Shown here: positions 18,201 through 26,658 of the stretch, piece after piece | Layout of the letters: each line of letters starts with the position of its first letter | Numbering within the stretch: the stretch's first letter is position 1 | Assembly (NCBI RefSeq): GCF_007992075.1 | Contig: NZ_BJZO01000009.1 | Span: forward strand, 1 to 64,000 | Reading direction: 5' to 3' | Source of the DNA: Pararhodospirillum oryzae | Lineage (GTDB): Bacteria > Pseudomonadota > Alphaproteobacteria > Rhodospirillales > Rhodospirillaceae | Length of the DNA stretch: 64,000 nt | Notes under the pieces: generated by a model | Databases searched by the model: none | What the model saw: the letters and a program-made list of their open reading frames with translations, nothing else | Told to the model about the DNA's origin: nothing | Made by a program: the position numbers and the translations under genes

Positions 18201-18437
18201 CCCGACGAGCGCGGGGAGCGCGGCGAGCGTGGCGCGCGGGGTGATCGGCCCGACCGCGGAGAACGCGGCGAGCGTCCCGATCGCGGGGAACGGGGTGAGC
18301 GTCCCGATCGCGGCGATCGTCGGGGCGGCAAGGGGCAGGGCCCCCGCCGGGGACCGGGCGAAGGTCGGGCCCCGTCGTCGCAGACCATCGATCCCGACAG
18401 CCCGTTCGCGATTCTTGGCACCTTGCTCAAGCGCTGA
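15267..18437 (+). CDS. SUV3-like DEAD/DExH helicase with long acidic and RG-rich tail
   Basis: The 1056-residue protein begins with an SUV3-type helicase core: Walker A GPTNTGKT (15-22), DEIQ box (97-100) and motif VI QIAGRAGR (about 259-266). A large middle region of unclear fold follows. From about 770 the chain becomes Ala/Glu/Pro-rich and acidic. From about 930 it is Arg/Gly-rich, with repeated RGERGE and RPDRGE units that are likely RNA-binding, ending FAILGTLLKR. SUV3 relatives unwind RNA in degradosome-like complexes. The S4-domain gene follows 6 nt later, a pairing also seen in other Alphaproteobacteria. The start has no good ribosome site. Confidence 0.85.
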   Translation: MTDPGTPARITAVLGPTNTGKTHLAMERMLGHASGMIGFPLRLLARENYDKAVRRMGATRVALVTGEEKIIPPRPLYYVCTVESMPVDRPVEFLAIDEIQLCGDPDRGHLFTDRLLHARGRVETMFLGAETMAPLIRRLVPGCTFDTRERFSRLTCSGHGRLTRLPRRSAVVAFSADDVYAIAELTRRQRGGAAVVMGALSPRTRNAQVALYQSGEVDYLVATDAIGMGLNMDIDHVAFAALDKFDGTWQRALTPQEVAQIAGRAGRHRNDGTFGTTADARALSEDMIARIEAHSFPAQRTIFWRNSALDFRSVRGLLSSLAAPPPAEGLIRARSVGDQEALEALTRDPEILGAASGVDRVALLWDVCRVPDFRKLQAENHVRLLGQIYRHLVGAKRVLPDDFVAGHVRRLDRADGDIHALVDRIAAIRVWTYVSHQAGWTTDPGHWQGITRAIEDRLSDALHDRLTQRFVDRRAVILLRRLGERAMLEAEVAATDGRVLVEGQDVGRLVGLTFHPEQTGEREGDRAVLNAAHQALRREIGERVARLAADGDDAFSLDANGRLLWHGDPIARLEKGPHPLRPGVTRPSNPFLDEAQLDTVALRLKTWLDGQLQLRLKPLMDLETAPLQGAARGLAYQVAENLGTLPRTGGADQIDQQVRALGDVDRKALARAGVRLGVECLFMPELLKPEPQRLLAVLWRLFHGRSGGEVPTDGRVSFPADKRVPHAFYLAIGYRVIGAKALRVDMVERFAADIRRLVREGLRKPETTPAEGADASGGEEAQADASLSEIVTTEVPLEDAPAPEAPVPETADDEAPAAVEETPEVPQEAPEGEAVEAEAATEETPEPAEAADTAEGTGDGETEDAEARPAREPRVIPEARPGEVRLPPEVLPQLGIGLDEGAQVLLALGYRARQDEGAVFLRPGRRKPAGAPPGRGRGRGRGRADAAPGTGAPEGTAEGEGAGRGGPRGGRGPGRDRRPDERGERGERGARGDRPDRGERGERPDRGERGERPDRGDRRGGKGQGPRRGPGEGRAPSSQTIDPDSPFAILGTLLKR

Positions 18438-18443
18438 GGTCCC

Positions 18444-18863
18444 ATGCACGACAAGGCCCCGGACGGGGCCGGGGGCGCCGACATTCCGGCCGGCGCCCAA
18501 CGCCTGGACAAGTGGCTCTGGTACGCGCGTTTTTGCAAAACGCGCACCCTGGCGCAGGCGTTGTGCGGGGCCGGGCATGTCCGGCGCGACGGCCAGGCCC
18601 TGCTGAAACCCTCCACCCTTGTGCGCCCGGGCGATGAACTGGCCTTGTTGCTGGGCCCGGTGCAGCGCCATGTCGTGGTCCGCGCCCCGGGCACCCGGCG
18701 CGGTCCGGCCCCCGAGGCCCAAACCCTGTACGACGAACCCACCCCCCCGGTGCGCCTGGTCGATCCCGTCGCTCCTCCCGGCGGCGTGCGCGAGGCCGGC
18801 TCCGGCCGCCCGACCAAGAAAGACCGCCGCGCCCTGGATCGCCTGCGCGGGGGGGACGAGTAG
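18444..18863 (+). CDS. S4-domain RNA-binding protein (Hsp15/HslR-like)
   Basis: The 139-residue protein carries an S4 domain (about 18-75) opening with QRLDKWLWYARFCKTRTLAQ and continuing GHVRRDGQALLKPSTLVRPGD. The C-terminal tail is basic and Pro-rich. Hsp15-type proteins bind the 50S subunit with stalled nascent chains and help to recycle it. The ATG follows the helicase stop by 6 nt, and its GAGG site overlaps that stop, so the two genes are translated together. The 306 bp to the next gene contain one hairpin element and otherwise nothing recognised. Confidence 0.85.
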   Translation: MHDKAPDGAGGADIPAGAQRLDKWLWYARFCKTRTLAQALCGAGHVRRDGQALLKPSTLVRPGDELALLLGPVQRHVVVRAPGTRRGPAPEAQTLYDEPTPPVRLVDPVAPPGGVREAGSGRPTKKDRRALDRLRGGDE

Positions 18864-18879
18864 GGGGCGAGGTGCGATA

Positions 18880-18949
18880 GGGCTTGCGCCCTGTGGGGAC
18901 TGCCGTCCCCACGCCCCCGCTTGGGGAAGCGTGCTTCCCCAAACCCCAA
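18880..18949 (+). repeat. triple-hairpin 3' element, copy A
   Basis: It starts 17 nt after the S4-gene stop. Hairpin 1 is GGGC-ttgc-GCCC (18880-18891), hairpin 2 spans 18893-18912 and hairpin 3 spans 18921-18942 (stem TTGGGGAAGC). It ends with an ACCCC tail. It is nearly identical to copy B (19959-20029). Confidence 0.8.
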
Positions 18950-19169
18950 CGGTTTTGACTTTCCAATACGGCGTATCTGGTTTTGAACCAGGGCGGGCCC
19001 TTGCCGCGTGGCGCGCGCGGCACGGTGCGCGTCGAGCGCTTGCTGATTTGATACGAACGCTTATTCATTGCTACTCTCTGGTTTCGGGCGTACCATTCTC
19101 GCGGATAAAAAGGTCCGTGATCACTCGAATGGGTGATGAACTGGGCCAGGAGAGACCAGGAGAATCAGA

Positions 19170-19910
19170 ATGGTTCAATCCTCTGGGGTTGGCGGTACGT
19201 CGGTTTCTCCCTACGCCTTGGGGCTGGAGAGCAGCCGGGCGCGAACCAGCCAGAACGACGCAGCCGAAACACAAGGAACGACAACGGCCGCAAGCGCCCA
19301 AAGCGCGGCCTCCACGGCGGCTTCGGCCCGGGTGGACGCGGCAGGCCTGATCGCGGATCTGGAAGAGCGCTTGGGTGCCAAGGTTGGCGTGGGCGCCTGG
19401 GGTGGCGAGGCGCAGGCGCGGGGCCTGGTGGCCAGCGGGGTGAAACGATCCGTCACCATCGATCCCGCCGCCTTCGAGCGCATGCAAACCGATGAAACCT
19501 TCCGGGCCAAGGTGACCAAGGATCTGGAAGACGTCGACGCGGCCTTGAAGGCCCAGCCGATTCCGGGGCTGGTGTCGCAGGGCATGGTGGTGGACGCCGA
19601 GGGCAACATCAGCACATGGTCGGTCAGCCAGACCTCGACCGAAGGTCCCGGCGACCGCCGGAAGGAAGACGAAAAGGCCCGGGCCGCCAAAAAGGACGAA
19701 GAGGAACGCGCGGAGGAAGCCCGCCAGAAGCGGGCCGAGGAACGCGAGGCCCTGCTGGAGAAAGCCGGGGCCGACGACACCCAACCCCCGCCGCCCCCCG
19801 AGCCGGAGCCCGAAACGGCCCCCGCAGCCCCGGACAATACCGCCGCCGACGCCTTGGTCTACGTGCAGTCGATGGCCCGCCTGGGAGTGCCGGTCAACCT
19901 TCAGGCTTGA
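19170..19910 (+). CDS. hypothetical protein with charged coiled-coil C-terminal half
   Basis: The product has 246 residues. A Ser/Ala/Thr-rich N terminus precedes a compact region around VTIDPAAFERMQTDETFRAK and QGMVVDAEGNISTWSV. A strongly charged predicted coiled coil (EDEKARAAKKDEEERAEEAR) follows, and then a Pro/Glu linker. The middle recalls DUF6033-like proteins, but I am not certain. There is no signal peptide or membrane segment. GGAG lies about 8 nt upstream of the ATG. Near-identical hairpin elements flank the gene on both sides in direct orientation. Confidence 0.65.
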   Translation: MVQSSGVGGTSVSPYALGLESSRARTSQNDAAETQGTTTAASAQSAASTAASARVDAAGLIADLEERLGAKVGVGAWGGEAQARGLVASGVKRSVTIDPAAFERMQTDETFRAKVTKDLEDVDAALKAQPIPGLVSQGMVVDAEGNISTWSVSQTSTEGPGDRRKEDEKARAAKKDEEERAEEARQKRAEEREALLEKAGADDTQPPPPPEPEPETAPAAPDNTAADALVYVQSMARLGVPVNLQA

Positions 19911-19958
19911 GCGCCGCCGGGGCTGGGAAGGGGAAATGGGAAGGGGAAGGGGGGGGCG

Positions 19959-20029
19959 GGGCTCGCGCCCTGTGGGGACTGCCGTCCCCACGCCCCTGCT
20001 TGGGGAAGCGCGCTTCCCCAAACCCCAAC
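19959..20029 (+). repeat. triple-hairpin 3' element, copy B
   Basis: It lies 49 nt after the preceding stop. Hairpin 1 is GGGC-tcgc-GCCC (19959-19970), hairpin 2 matches copy A, and hairpin 3 at 20000-20021 differs at a single loop-proximal base. It ends with ACCCC. Confidence 0.8.
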
Positions 20030-20076
20030 AGTGGCAAAACGTAGATTGGTTCATTACGAGTGACGGAAGAAAAAGG

Positions 20077-20100
20077 AAAAGGCGCCCAAGGGCGCCTTTT
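20077..20100. terminator. bidirectional terminator
   Basis: AAAAGGCGCCC and GGGCGCCTTTT form an 11-bp stem around an AA loop. It lies downstream of the hypothetical gene on the plus strand and of the small minus-strand frame. Confidence 0.8.
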
Positions 20101-20130
20101 CAGAAAGAATGGGGGCTCACTTTTCAACAA

Positions 20131-20322
20131 TCACAAAAAGAACACAGAAATTATGAAGTGTAAAAGATCGAGTGCCGTTTCAGAGGCTTCCGGAAGATTT
20201 AGGTTTCCATCGACATAACTGCTGATATTTCCAAGTACATCGCGCATAATTTGGTGGAGGTCATAAGATTCTATGTACAGCGAAATATACTTCTTCCATG
20301 TATCGCCGTCACGCTGCGACAT
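20131..20322 (-). CDS. possible small AT-rich gene or gene remnant
   Basis: The open frame encodes 63 residues, with helical segments ISLYIESYDLHQIMRDVLGN and TALDLLHFIISVFFL. It lies in a stretch clearly poorer in G+C than all its neighbours and uses A/T-ending codons. A terminator lies 31 nt beyond its stop, but no clear ribosome site precedes the ATG. It may be a recently acquired small gene or the remnant of one. I do not recognise the protein. Confidence 0.35.
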   Translation of the reverse strand: MSQRDGDTWKKYISLYIESYDLHQIMRDVLGNISSYVDGNLNLPEASETALDLLHFIISVFFL

Positions 20323-20533
20323 TTTCTGCCGTGGCCATGTGTGGGTTTCCTTCCGCCGGGCAATCGCTGTTGTATTCTATCCAAAGTAGTCATCATCATA
20401 TCTCGCTACCGCTTCATTCGATAAAAGTTGTATCAAGGGCGTAGATCTACACAGAGATGTGGCGGAGCCCCCAGGAACCACCCAGGGACATATGTGGGCG
20501 GTCGCCGGCCGGCGCAAGGGGTGCCACGAGCGT

Positions 20534-20605
20534 GATCACCCTCGGGGTCCGGGGAGGCCCCGCCTCCCCGGGCGGGGGTTGGGGGCCGCGCCCCCAAAAG
20601 GCGCG
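20534..20605 (-). repeat. triple-hairpin 3' element, copy D
   Basis: Read on the minus strand it starts 44 nt after the uvrB stop. Hairpin 1 is AAGGCGC-tggc-GCGCCTT, hairpin 2 is TTGGGGGC-gcg-GCCCCCAA, and hairpin 3 is CCGGGGAGGC-ggg-GCCTCCCCGG. It ends with ACCCC. The order and spacing equal those of copies A to C, while the stem bases differ in pairs. Confidence 0.8.
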
Positions 20606-20648
20606 CCAGCGCCTTCCACACCGCCCTCTTCCAAGCCCCGCCCCCCGC

Positions 20649-22799
20649 TCAATCCCGCCGACGCGAGCGTCCGCGTCCGAGGCCGCCGGACCCGGGCTTG
20701 CCGGCGGTTGAGCGGGGCGTGGGGCGGGGGGACGGGGTGTCTTCGGCCAGGTCGCGGGGAGAGCCCAGGCCGAGGTCGGTGGCTTCCAGGCGGCGGATTT
20801 CGTCGCGCAGGCGGGCGGCTTCCTCGAACTCCAGGTCGGCGGCCGCCGCGCGCATGCGCTGCTCCAGGTCGGCGAGGTGGGCTTTCAGGCTCTTGCCCTG
20901 GAAGGACGGGGCGCTGGCTGCGGTATCGACGGTGACGTAGTCGCGCTCGGCCACGTGGGCCAGCACGTCGGTGATGCGCGAGCGGACCGAGGCCGGCGTG
21001 ATGCCGTGTTCGGTGTTGAAGGCGCTTTGGATTTCGCGCCGGCGCTGGGTTTCGCTGATGGCGTAGCGCAAGGACTCGGTCATCGTGTCGGCGTACAGGA
21101 TCACCCGGCCTTCCACGTTGCGGGCGGCGCGGCCGATGGTTTGGATCAGCGAGGTTTTCGAGCGCAGGAAGCCTTCCTTGTCGGCATCCAGAATGGCGAC
21201 AAGGCCGCATTCGGGGATGTCCAGGCCCTCGCGCAGCAGGTTGATGCCCACCAGCACGTCGAAGGCGCCCAGGCGCAGGTCGCGAATGATCTCGATGCGT
21301 TCCAGGGTATCGACGTCGGAGTGCATGTAGCGCACCCGGATCTGGTTTTCGGTCAGGTATTCGGTCAGGTCCTCGGCCATGCGCTTGGTCAAGGTGGTGA
21401 CCAGCACCCGCTGGCCCTTTTCGGCGCAGGCGCGGGCCTCGGCCAGCAGGTCGTCGACCTGGGTTTCGACCGGGCGGACCTCGCATTGTGGATCGATCAG
21501 GCCGGTGGGGCGGATGAGCTGTTCAACGATTTCGCCCTTGGTTTGTTCCAGCTCCCAGGGGCCCGGGGTCGCCGACACAAAGATGCTTTGCGGGCGCATG
21601 CGCTCCCACTCCTCGAACTTCAAGGGGCGGTTATCGACGCAGGACGGCAGGCGGAAGCCGTAGTCGGCCAGCACGCTTTTGCGGTTGAAGTCGCCCCGGA
21701 ACATGCCGCCGATCTGGGGCACCGCCACGTGGCTTTCGTCGACGAACAGCAAGGCGTCCTCGGGCAGGTATTCGAACAAGGTGGGGGGCGGTTCGCCGGG
21801 GGCGCGGCCAGTCAGGTGGCGTGAATAGTTTTCGATCGATTTGCAGTGTCCCGTGGCTTCCATCATTTCCAGATCGAAGCGGGTGCGCTGCTCCAGGCGC
21901 TGGGCTTCCAGCAGCTTGCCCTGGGCGTTCAGGTCGTCCAGGCGCTGGGCCAGTTCCACCTTGATGGTGCGAATGGCCTGCGACAGGGCCGGGCGCGGGG
22001 TCACGTAGTGGCTGGCGGGGTAGACCACCACCTGGTCGAGGGCCAGCACCACCTCGCCGGTCAGGGGATCGAACTCGCGCACCGATTCGATTTCGTCGCC
22101 CCACAGGCTGACCCGCCAGGCGCGATCCTCGTAGTGGGCGGGGAAGATTTCGATGGCGTCGCCGCGCACCCGGAAGGTACCGCGCGTGAAGGCGATATCG
22201 TTGCGGCTGTATTGCAGCTCAACCAGACCACGCAGGATATCGGCCCGGTCCACGGTGGCGCCCCGGGTCAGGGTGAGGATCATGTGGGCGTAGGATTCAA
22301 CCGCGCCAATGCCATAGATGCACGAGACCGAGGCCACCAGGATGACGTCGCGCCGTTCCAGCAAGGCGCGGGTGGCGGCGTGGCGCATGCGGTCGATCTG
22401 TTCGTTGATGCTGGAATCTTTTTCGATATAGGTATCGGTCCGGGGCACGTAGGCCTCGGGCTGATAATAATCGTAGTAACTGACGAAATACTCCACAGAG
22501 TTCTCGGGGAAGAAACTTTTGAACTCGCCGTACAACTGGGCGGCCAGCGTTTTGTTGGGGGCCAGGATCAGGGCCGGGCGCTTCAAGGCCGCGATGACCT
22601 GGGCCATGGTGAAGGTCTTGCCCGAGCCGGTGACCCCCAGCAGCACCTGATCGCGCTTGCCGGCGCGCAGGCCCTCGGTCAGGGCGGTGATGGCCTGGGG
22701 CTGGTCGCCGGCGGGGTCGAAGGCGCTGCTCAGGCGAAAATCGGCCGGGGCTCCGGCGGGCGGGCGTTCGTACATCGGAACGGGAACGGGCAGGATCAT
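20649..22799 (-). CDS. uvrB: excinuclease ABC subunit UvrB
   Basis: The protein has 716 residues from the ATG at 22799. The Walker A motif is GVTGSGKT (55-62). The flexible beta-hairpin region reads [17 protein letters not shown], the DEAD-like box is FVDESH, and motif VI is [11 protein letters not shown]-terminal UVR motif ends the conserved part ([23 protein letters not shown]), followed by a short basic tail. UvrB is the damage-verification helicase of nucleotide excision repair and works with UvrA and UvrC, neither of which is in the window. GAGG lies 11 nt before the start; an ATG at 22775 has no site. Confidence 0.96.
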   Translation of the reverse strand: MILPVPVPMYERPPAGAPADFRLSSAFDPAGDQPQAITALTEGLRAGKRDQVLLGVTGSGKTFTMAQVIAALKRPALILAPNKTLAAQLYGEFKSFFPENSVEYFVSYYDYYQPEAYVPRTDTYIEKDSSINEQIDRMRHAATRALLERRDVILVASVSCIYGIGAVESYAHMILTLTRGATVDRADILRGLVELQYSRNDIAFTRGTFRVRGDAIEIFPAHYEDRAWRVSLWGDEIESVREFDPLTGEVVLALDQVVVYPASHYVTPRPALSQAIRTIKVELAQRLDDLNAQGKLLEAQRLEQRTRFDLEMMEATGHCKSIENYSRHLTGRAPGEPPPTLFEYLPEDALLFVDESHVAVPQIGGMFRGDFNRKSVLADYGFRLPSCVDNRPLKFEEWERMRPQSIFVSATPGPWELEQTKGEIVEQLIRPTGLIDPQCEVRPVETQVDDLLAEARACAEKGQRVLVTTLTKRMAEDLTEYLTENQIRVRYMHSDVDTLERIEIIRDLRLGAFDVLVGINLLREGLDIPECGLVAILDADKEGFLRSKTSLIQTIGRAARNVEGRVILYADTMTESLRYAISETQRRREIQSAFNTEHGITPASVRSRITDVLAHVAERDYVTVDTAASAPSFQGKSLKAHLADLEQRMRAAAADLEFEEAARLRDEIRRLEATDLGLGSPRDLAEDTPSPRPTPRSTAGKPGSGGLGRGRSRRRD

Positions 22800-22830
22800 G
22801 GGGCCAGGATCCTCGTGGGGCAAAAACAAA

Positions 22831-22889
22831 GGGGTTCGGGGCATCGCCCCAAGCGGGTTCGGGCGGCAGCCCAAGGGAAGGCGCCTTCC
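22831..22889 (-). repeat. triple-hairpin 3' element, copy E (divergent)
   Basis: Read on the minus strand it begins 34 nt after the NRDE-gene stop. Hairpin 1 is a GGAAGGC-type palindrome, hairpin 2 is GGGC-tgcc-GCCC, the spacer is GAACCCGC, and hairpin 3 is TGGGGC-gat-GCCCC followed by AACCCC. It has the same architecture as copies A to D with different stems, and lies between the NRDE gene and uvrB. Confidence 0.65.
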
Positions 22890-22923
22890 GCCGTGACGCG
22901 GGAGGAGGAGGCGCTTTCCCTGT

Positions 22924-23685
22924 TCAGACGATTCGTTGAAACGGCGTGCGATCGGGCGGCCCGGCGGCGAACCACAGCCGGCCCTGGCCCCTGGCATGCC
23001 CGGGTTCGGGCAGGGCGACCAGGGTGGAACACACGGTGCCAAAGCCCTGTTCGGTCATGAAGCACACGGCCGAGGTCGGGCGATCGGGCCGGGCCGGGGT
23101 GGTGTCGGCAAGGACGGCTTGCCAGGCGTGCCAGCCGTCTTCTTCGTCCTCGGGGTTGGGGCGGGGCAGGGCGCGCAGCCGGGGCAGGGCACCGGCCAGG
23201 CGGGGATCGGCTTCGTCATTCAGATCCAGCGCGGTCAGCACCGACAGCCCCACGGGCAGCGGATGGACCGTGATGGGCGCGGTGCCGGTGGGGTCGGCGT
23301 GGCGAATCCAAAAGGCATCGCGGTTGTCGGCCACGATCAGGTTGAACGGGCGATAGGCGCGTCCGTCCAGCTCGGCCAGGGCCTGGGCGCCGTCCACGGC
23401 GTCGGCGTGGTCGAGGGCATCAAGCACCAGTTCCCCCCGGCTGCGTCGGCCCGGGGCCGGGCCCAGGGTTCCCAGGCGGTTGAGCACGCAGGCGACCACG
23501 CCGGTCTCGTTCAGCCCGATCCACGAGCCTCCGGCCAGGGAATCGATCGGGGCCAGCACGTCGGGGCGATCGGGCCAGTGGCGGGCCGGGCCTTCCCACG
23601 GTCGGGACCGCATTTCGTCGCGGTTGCCGGCGAGCAGCAGGGGCCATACGGTACCCGGGCGCCAGTCAAGGACCACCGTGCACAT
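22924..23685 (-). CDS. NRDE family (TANGO2-like) protein
   Basis: The 253-residue protein starts Met-Cys, as the family does. It shows the defining [11 protein letters not shown] motif near residue 20, then [19 protein letters not shown], and a late region with CSTLVALPE. The family has an N-terminal-nucleophile fold. Its biochemical role is unsettled; links to haem or lipid metabolism come from eukaryotic TANGO2. AAGGAG lies 9 nt upstream of the chosen ATG. It lies upstream of uvrB on the same strand. Confidence 0.85.
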   Translation of the reverse strand: MCTVVLDWRPGTVWPLLLAGNRDEMRSRPWEGPARHWPDRPDVLAPIDSLAGGSWIGLNETGVVACVLNRLGTLGPAPGRRSRGELVLDALDHADAVDGAQALAELDGRAYRPFNLIVADNRDAFWIRHADPTGTAPITVHPLPVGLSVLTALDLNDEADPRLAGALPRLRALPRPNPEDEEDGWHAWQAVLADTTPARPDRPTSAVCFMTEQGFGTVCSTLVALPEPGHARGQGRLWFAAGPPDRTPFQRIV

Positions 23686-23821
23686 GAAAGAGTCTCCTTG
23701 GGCTGCCTTCGGTGGCGTTGCCCTGGAGTTTGGGGGTGCACGTTCCCCTGGGCAAGCGCTATAAACCGCGCTCAAGGGCGCGTGGAGGCGGCTCCGGCGC
23801 GCCACGCCCGGCGCTGTGCAT

Positions 23822-23833
23822 AAGTTGCAACTT
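23822..23833. promoter_or_regulatory. 12-bp perfect palindrome upstream of the ATPase inhibitor gene
   Basis: AAGTTGCAACTT lies in the divergent spacer, 27 nt before the zeta-inhibitor ATG. It is a candidate operator, with no regulator assigned. Confidence 0.3.
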
Positions 23834-23860
23834 TTAGGCGAAATAGAGGGTCACGATCCC

Positions 23861-24184
23861 ATGAGCGATGCGTTTACCGACCGAGAGCGCGCCTTTGAGG
23901 CCGGTCACCAGCACGAACAGGAAGTTCAGTTCAAGGTGGCGGCGCGTCGCGACCGGCAATTAGGGCTGTGGGCCGCCACCGAGATGGGGTTGGAAGGCGA
24001 CGCCGCTGAAGCCTATGCCAGGGCCCTGGTCGAGGCCGGCCTGGAAGCCGCTGGCGAGGATGGGCTGATTGCCCGGGTTCTGGCCGATCTGACGGCCAAG
24101 GGCGTGGAGATGACCGAGGGTCGACTGCGCATTAAACTGGATCGCCTGCGAGCGGAGGCCGAAACGGCGGTTCGCGCCGGCTGA
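23861..24184 (+). CDS. DUF1476 protein, F1-ATPase inhibitor zeta subunit
   Basis: The 107-residue protein matches the alphaproteobacterial DUF1476 family: DRERAFEAGHQHEQEVQFKVAAR split across the N-terminal inhibitory helix, then a helical bundle with LGLWAATEMGLEGDAAEAYA. In Paracoccus the zeta subunit binds F1 and blocks ATP hydrolysis by the ATP synthase. GAGGG lies about 12 nt before the ATG at 23861, which is long. It stands alone, away from atp genes, and is followed by a strong terminator. Confidence 0.88.
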   Translation: MSDAFTDRERAFEAGHQHEQEVQFKVAARRDRQLGLWAATEMGLEGDAAEAYARALVEAGLEAAGEDGLIARVLADLTAKGVEMTEGRLRIKLDRLRAEAETAVRAG

Positions 24185-24315
24185 CGCGTTTTTGAGGGGG
24201 GGAGCGACCGGGTCTGCCTTGACCCGCCCTTGGGCCGTGCAAGGCTGGTGCCCGGGTTTTGGTCCGGAGGCTTGCGCTTCCGGCCTTCCCCCTGTTTTTC
24301 GGTTCATGGCGTAGT

Positions 24316-24373
24316 AAAACGAAGGCGGTCCGGGGCCCCGTTGTGGCGGGGCACGGGCCGCCTTTTTCGTTTC
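24316..24373. terminator. bidirectional terminator between converging genes
   Basis: A long hairpin has outer arms AAACGAAGGCGG and CCGCCTTTTTCGTTT and an inner GGGGCCCCG-type stem. It serves both the DUF1476 gene (+) and the lipid-kinase gene (-). Confidence 0.75.
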
Positions 24374-24393
24374 AGGATTACGCGGTCGTGCCT

Positions 24394-25407
24394 TCAGGGC
24401 CGCGTGACCCGGGGCACGATCAGGCGCACCGGCTCGGGGGCCATGACGATCTCGACCGGCATGTGCGCGATGGTATCGCCGTCGGCGTGCAGGGGCTCGG
24501 CATCCTGGATGCCGATGCGCACGCGGGTGGCCTCGATCACCCGCACGTCGGGCAGGCGTTCCAGCCGGCCCAGGGCCAGCCACAGGCCATAGCGCAGCAC
24601 GTTGAGCAGGCCCGGCCGGGGCAGCAGGACCACCTGGAAGGTGGGACGCGAGATGTCGGCGGCGCGGGCGGCCACGAACGGCCCCCCGTAATGGCGGCCG
24701 TTGCACACCACCACCGTGGCGGCCGTGGCGCTGGTTTGGGTGCCGTCCGGCCCCCAGACTTCCACGTGGCAGGGCGGGAAGGTGTAGGTGAAGGCGCGGT
24801 GAAGGGCGCCCCAGGCATAGGCCAGCCCGCCGGTGCGGCGCTTCAGCCCCAGATCAACCTTGTCCACCACATGGGCGTCGAAGCCGGCCCCGGCCATCAT
24901 CACGAAGCGGCGCGGGCCGCCCAGCGGGGTTTCCGCGCTGGTCCGCACCTCGCCCAGGTACAAGGGCCGCTCGCCCCCGGTGGCGATCACGCGCGCGGCC
25001 CGGGCTGGATTGCGCGGCAGGCCGGCTTCGATCGCCAGCACGTTGGCCGTGCCCAGGGGAATCACCCCCAGGGCAACCCCCGACCCGGCCAGGCCGTTCG
25101 CCACCTCGTTGATGGTGCCATCGCCGCCGGCCGCCACCACCACGTCGATTTGCCCGCTGGCCGCCGCCTCGCGCGCCAGGCGGGTGGCATCGCCGGGGCG
25201 GGTGGTGGCGCGCACGCTCACCCGGCAGCCCAGGGCTTCCAGGCGGGCCAGGGCCCGGGCCAGACGGCGCCCGCGCAGGCTGCCGGCGGCCGGGTTGGCG
25301 ATCACGCACACGCGCCGGGGTTCCGCCTGCGGGTGTTCGGCAAGCGGTCCGCGCGAGAGAAGCGACAAGATCCCCGGGCGCGGGGAGGGAAGGGGCTTCG
25401 CGGACAT
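24394..25407 (-). CDS. diacylglycerol kinase-family lipid kinase
   Basis: The 337-residue protein has the DAGK catalytic domain. A glycine-rich start reads VIANPAAGSLRGR (about 35-47), the nucleotide loop GGDGTINEV is at 94-102, and GAGFDAHVVDKVD follows, with a typical C-terminal beta-sandwich. YegS/DgkB-type enzymes phosphorylate diacylglycerol or related lipids at the membrane. The lipid used here cannot be read. GAGGAAC lies about 8 nt upstream of the ATG at 25407. It is divergent from the LpxH-like and glycosyltransferase genes, possibly one lipid-related neighbourhood. Confidence 0.85.
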   Translation of the reverse strand: MSAKPLPSPRPGILSLLSRGPLAEHPQAEPRRVCVIANPAAGSLRGRRLARALARLEALGCRVSVRATTRPGDATRLAREAAASGQIDVVVAAGGDGTINEVANGLAGSGVALGVIPLGTANVLAIEAGLPRNPARAARVIATGGERPLYLGEVRTSAETPLGGPRRFVMMAGAGFDAHVVDKVDLGLKRRTGGLAYAWGALHRAFTYTFPPCHVEVWGPDGTQTSATAATVVVCNGRHYGGPFVAARAADISRPTFQVVLLPRPGLLNVLRYGLWLALGRLERLPDVRVIEATRVRIGIQDAEPLHADGDTIAHMPVEIVMAPEPVRLIVPRVTRP

Positions 25408-25724
25408 GGGCAGGTTCCTCGGGGCGGCCCCGGCGGCGCGGGGAACAAAAAAACGCCCCGCCTCGGGCCGTGGGACGGATCGGGCAAGGCGCGCTGTGTG
25501 CGCTCTATACATAGGAGTGTTTCAGTTCGGCGGCAAGGGTGTTAAACAATCGTGGCGTTGGCGGAATCGGTTGGCCGGGCCTTGAACGACGGGGTACAAC
25601 GCCGCAGCCGCCGGGCAGGCGGGGCCGATCAACCGGCGGGTTTCCTTCCCCCGGCGATCACGCAAGGTCCACCCATGCCGCCCGGCATGTCGGATCATCG
25701 TTTCAGGGATGCGCAGTCAAGGCC
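25408..25724. other. 317-bp divergent promoter region
   Basis: It lies between the lipid-kinase gene (-) and the LpxH-like gene (+). A TATACAT box occurs near 25508 on the plus strand, but no good -35 partner. No gene is seen. Confidence 0.35.
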
Positions 25725-26591
25725 ATGACGACGGACATCACCCGCTACCGCGCGATTTTCCTGTCTGACATCCACCTGGGGACGCGCGGCTGCAAGGCCG
25801 AGTACCTTCTGGATTTCCTGCGCTACACCGAGTCCGATACCCTGTATCTGGTTGGGGATATCGTGGACGGCTGGCGTCTGCGCAAGAACTGGCACTGGCC
25901 GCAGGCTCACAACGACGTGATCCAAAAGCTGCTGCGCAAGGTGCGCAAGGGCAGCAAGGTCATCTTCATTCCCGGCAACCACGATGAGTTCGCCCGCGGC
26001 TACTGCGATGCCGAGTTCGGGGGCATCACCGTGGTGCGCGAGGCCATCCACGAAGGCGCCGACGGCCGGCGCTACCTGGTTTTGCACGGCGACGAGTTCG
26101 ACGGGGTGGTCAAATACGCCAAATGGCTGGCCCGCCTCGGCGACTGGGCCTACAACGGGCTTTTGGAGGTGAACCACTGGTTCAACTACGGCCGCCGGCG
26201 GATGGGGCTGTCGTACTGGTCGTTGTCCAAGTATCTGAAGCACAAGGTCAAGAACGCGGTGAAGTTCATCGACGATTTCGAGACCTCGATGGCCGATCTG
26301 GCCCGCCGCCGCGACCTGACCGGCGTGATTTGCGGCCATATTCACCAAGCCGAAATGCGCGACGTGGACGGAATCCTCTATTGCAATGATGGCGACTGGG
26401 TGGAAAGCTGCACCGCCCTGGTCGAGCATTACGACGGGCGCATGGAAATCCTGCACTGGTCCGAAATGCGCAAGCTGTCGATGTACGACGCCTACGCCGG
26501 GGCGCGCGACGGGGCCGACACGGCCCACTCTCCGGCCGAGGCCCTGGCCCACGCCCGCGACGACGAGGCGGTTTCGACGCCCGCCGACTAG
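25725..26591 (+). CDS. LpxH-like UDP-2,3-diacylglucosamine diphosphatase family phosphoesterase
   Basis: The 288-residue calcineurin-like phosphoesterase has all metal motifs: FLSDIHLG, VGDIVDGW, PGNHDE, VLHGDEFDG and CGHIHQA. LpxH removes UMP from UDP-diacylglucosamine in lipid A synthesis. This longer form, followed by a GT4 glycosyltransferase, is common in Alphaproteobacteria and may act on another nucleotide-linked lipid, since many of these species also have LpxI. The ATG at 25725 has AAGG about 5 nt upstream. The next gene starts 67 nt after its stop. Confidence 0.82.
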   Translation: MTTDITRYRAIFLSDIHLGTRGCKAEYLLDFLRYTESDTLYLVGDIVDGWRLRKNWHWPQAHNDVIQKLLRKVRKGSKVIFIPGNHDEFARGYCDAEFGGITVVREAIHEGADGRRYLVLHGDEFDGVVKYAKWLARLGDWAYNGLLEVNHWFNYGRRRMGLSYWSLSKYLKHKVKNAVKFIDDFETSMADLARRRDLTGVICGHIHQAEMRDVDGILYCNDGDWVESCTALVEHYDGRMEILHWSEMRKLSMYDAYAGARDGADTAHSPAEALAHARDDEAVSTPAD

Positions 26592-26658
26592 ATCGGTGAC
26601 GGGAAGCCGGATCGGGCCGGCGCGCTGGATCACTCTGTTCGGAAGATTGGGACACTGG

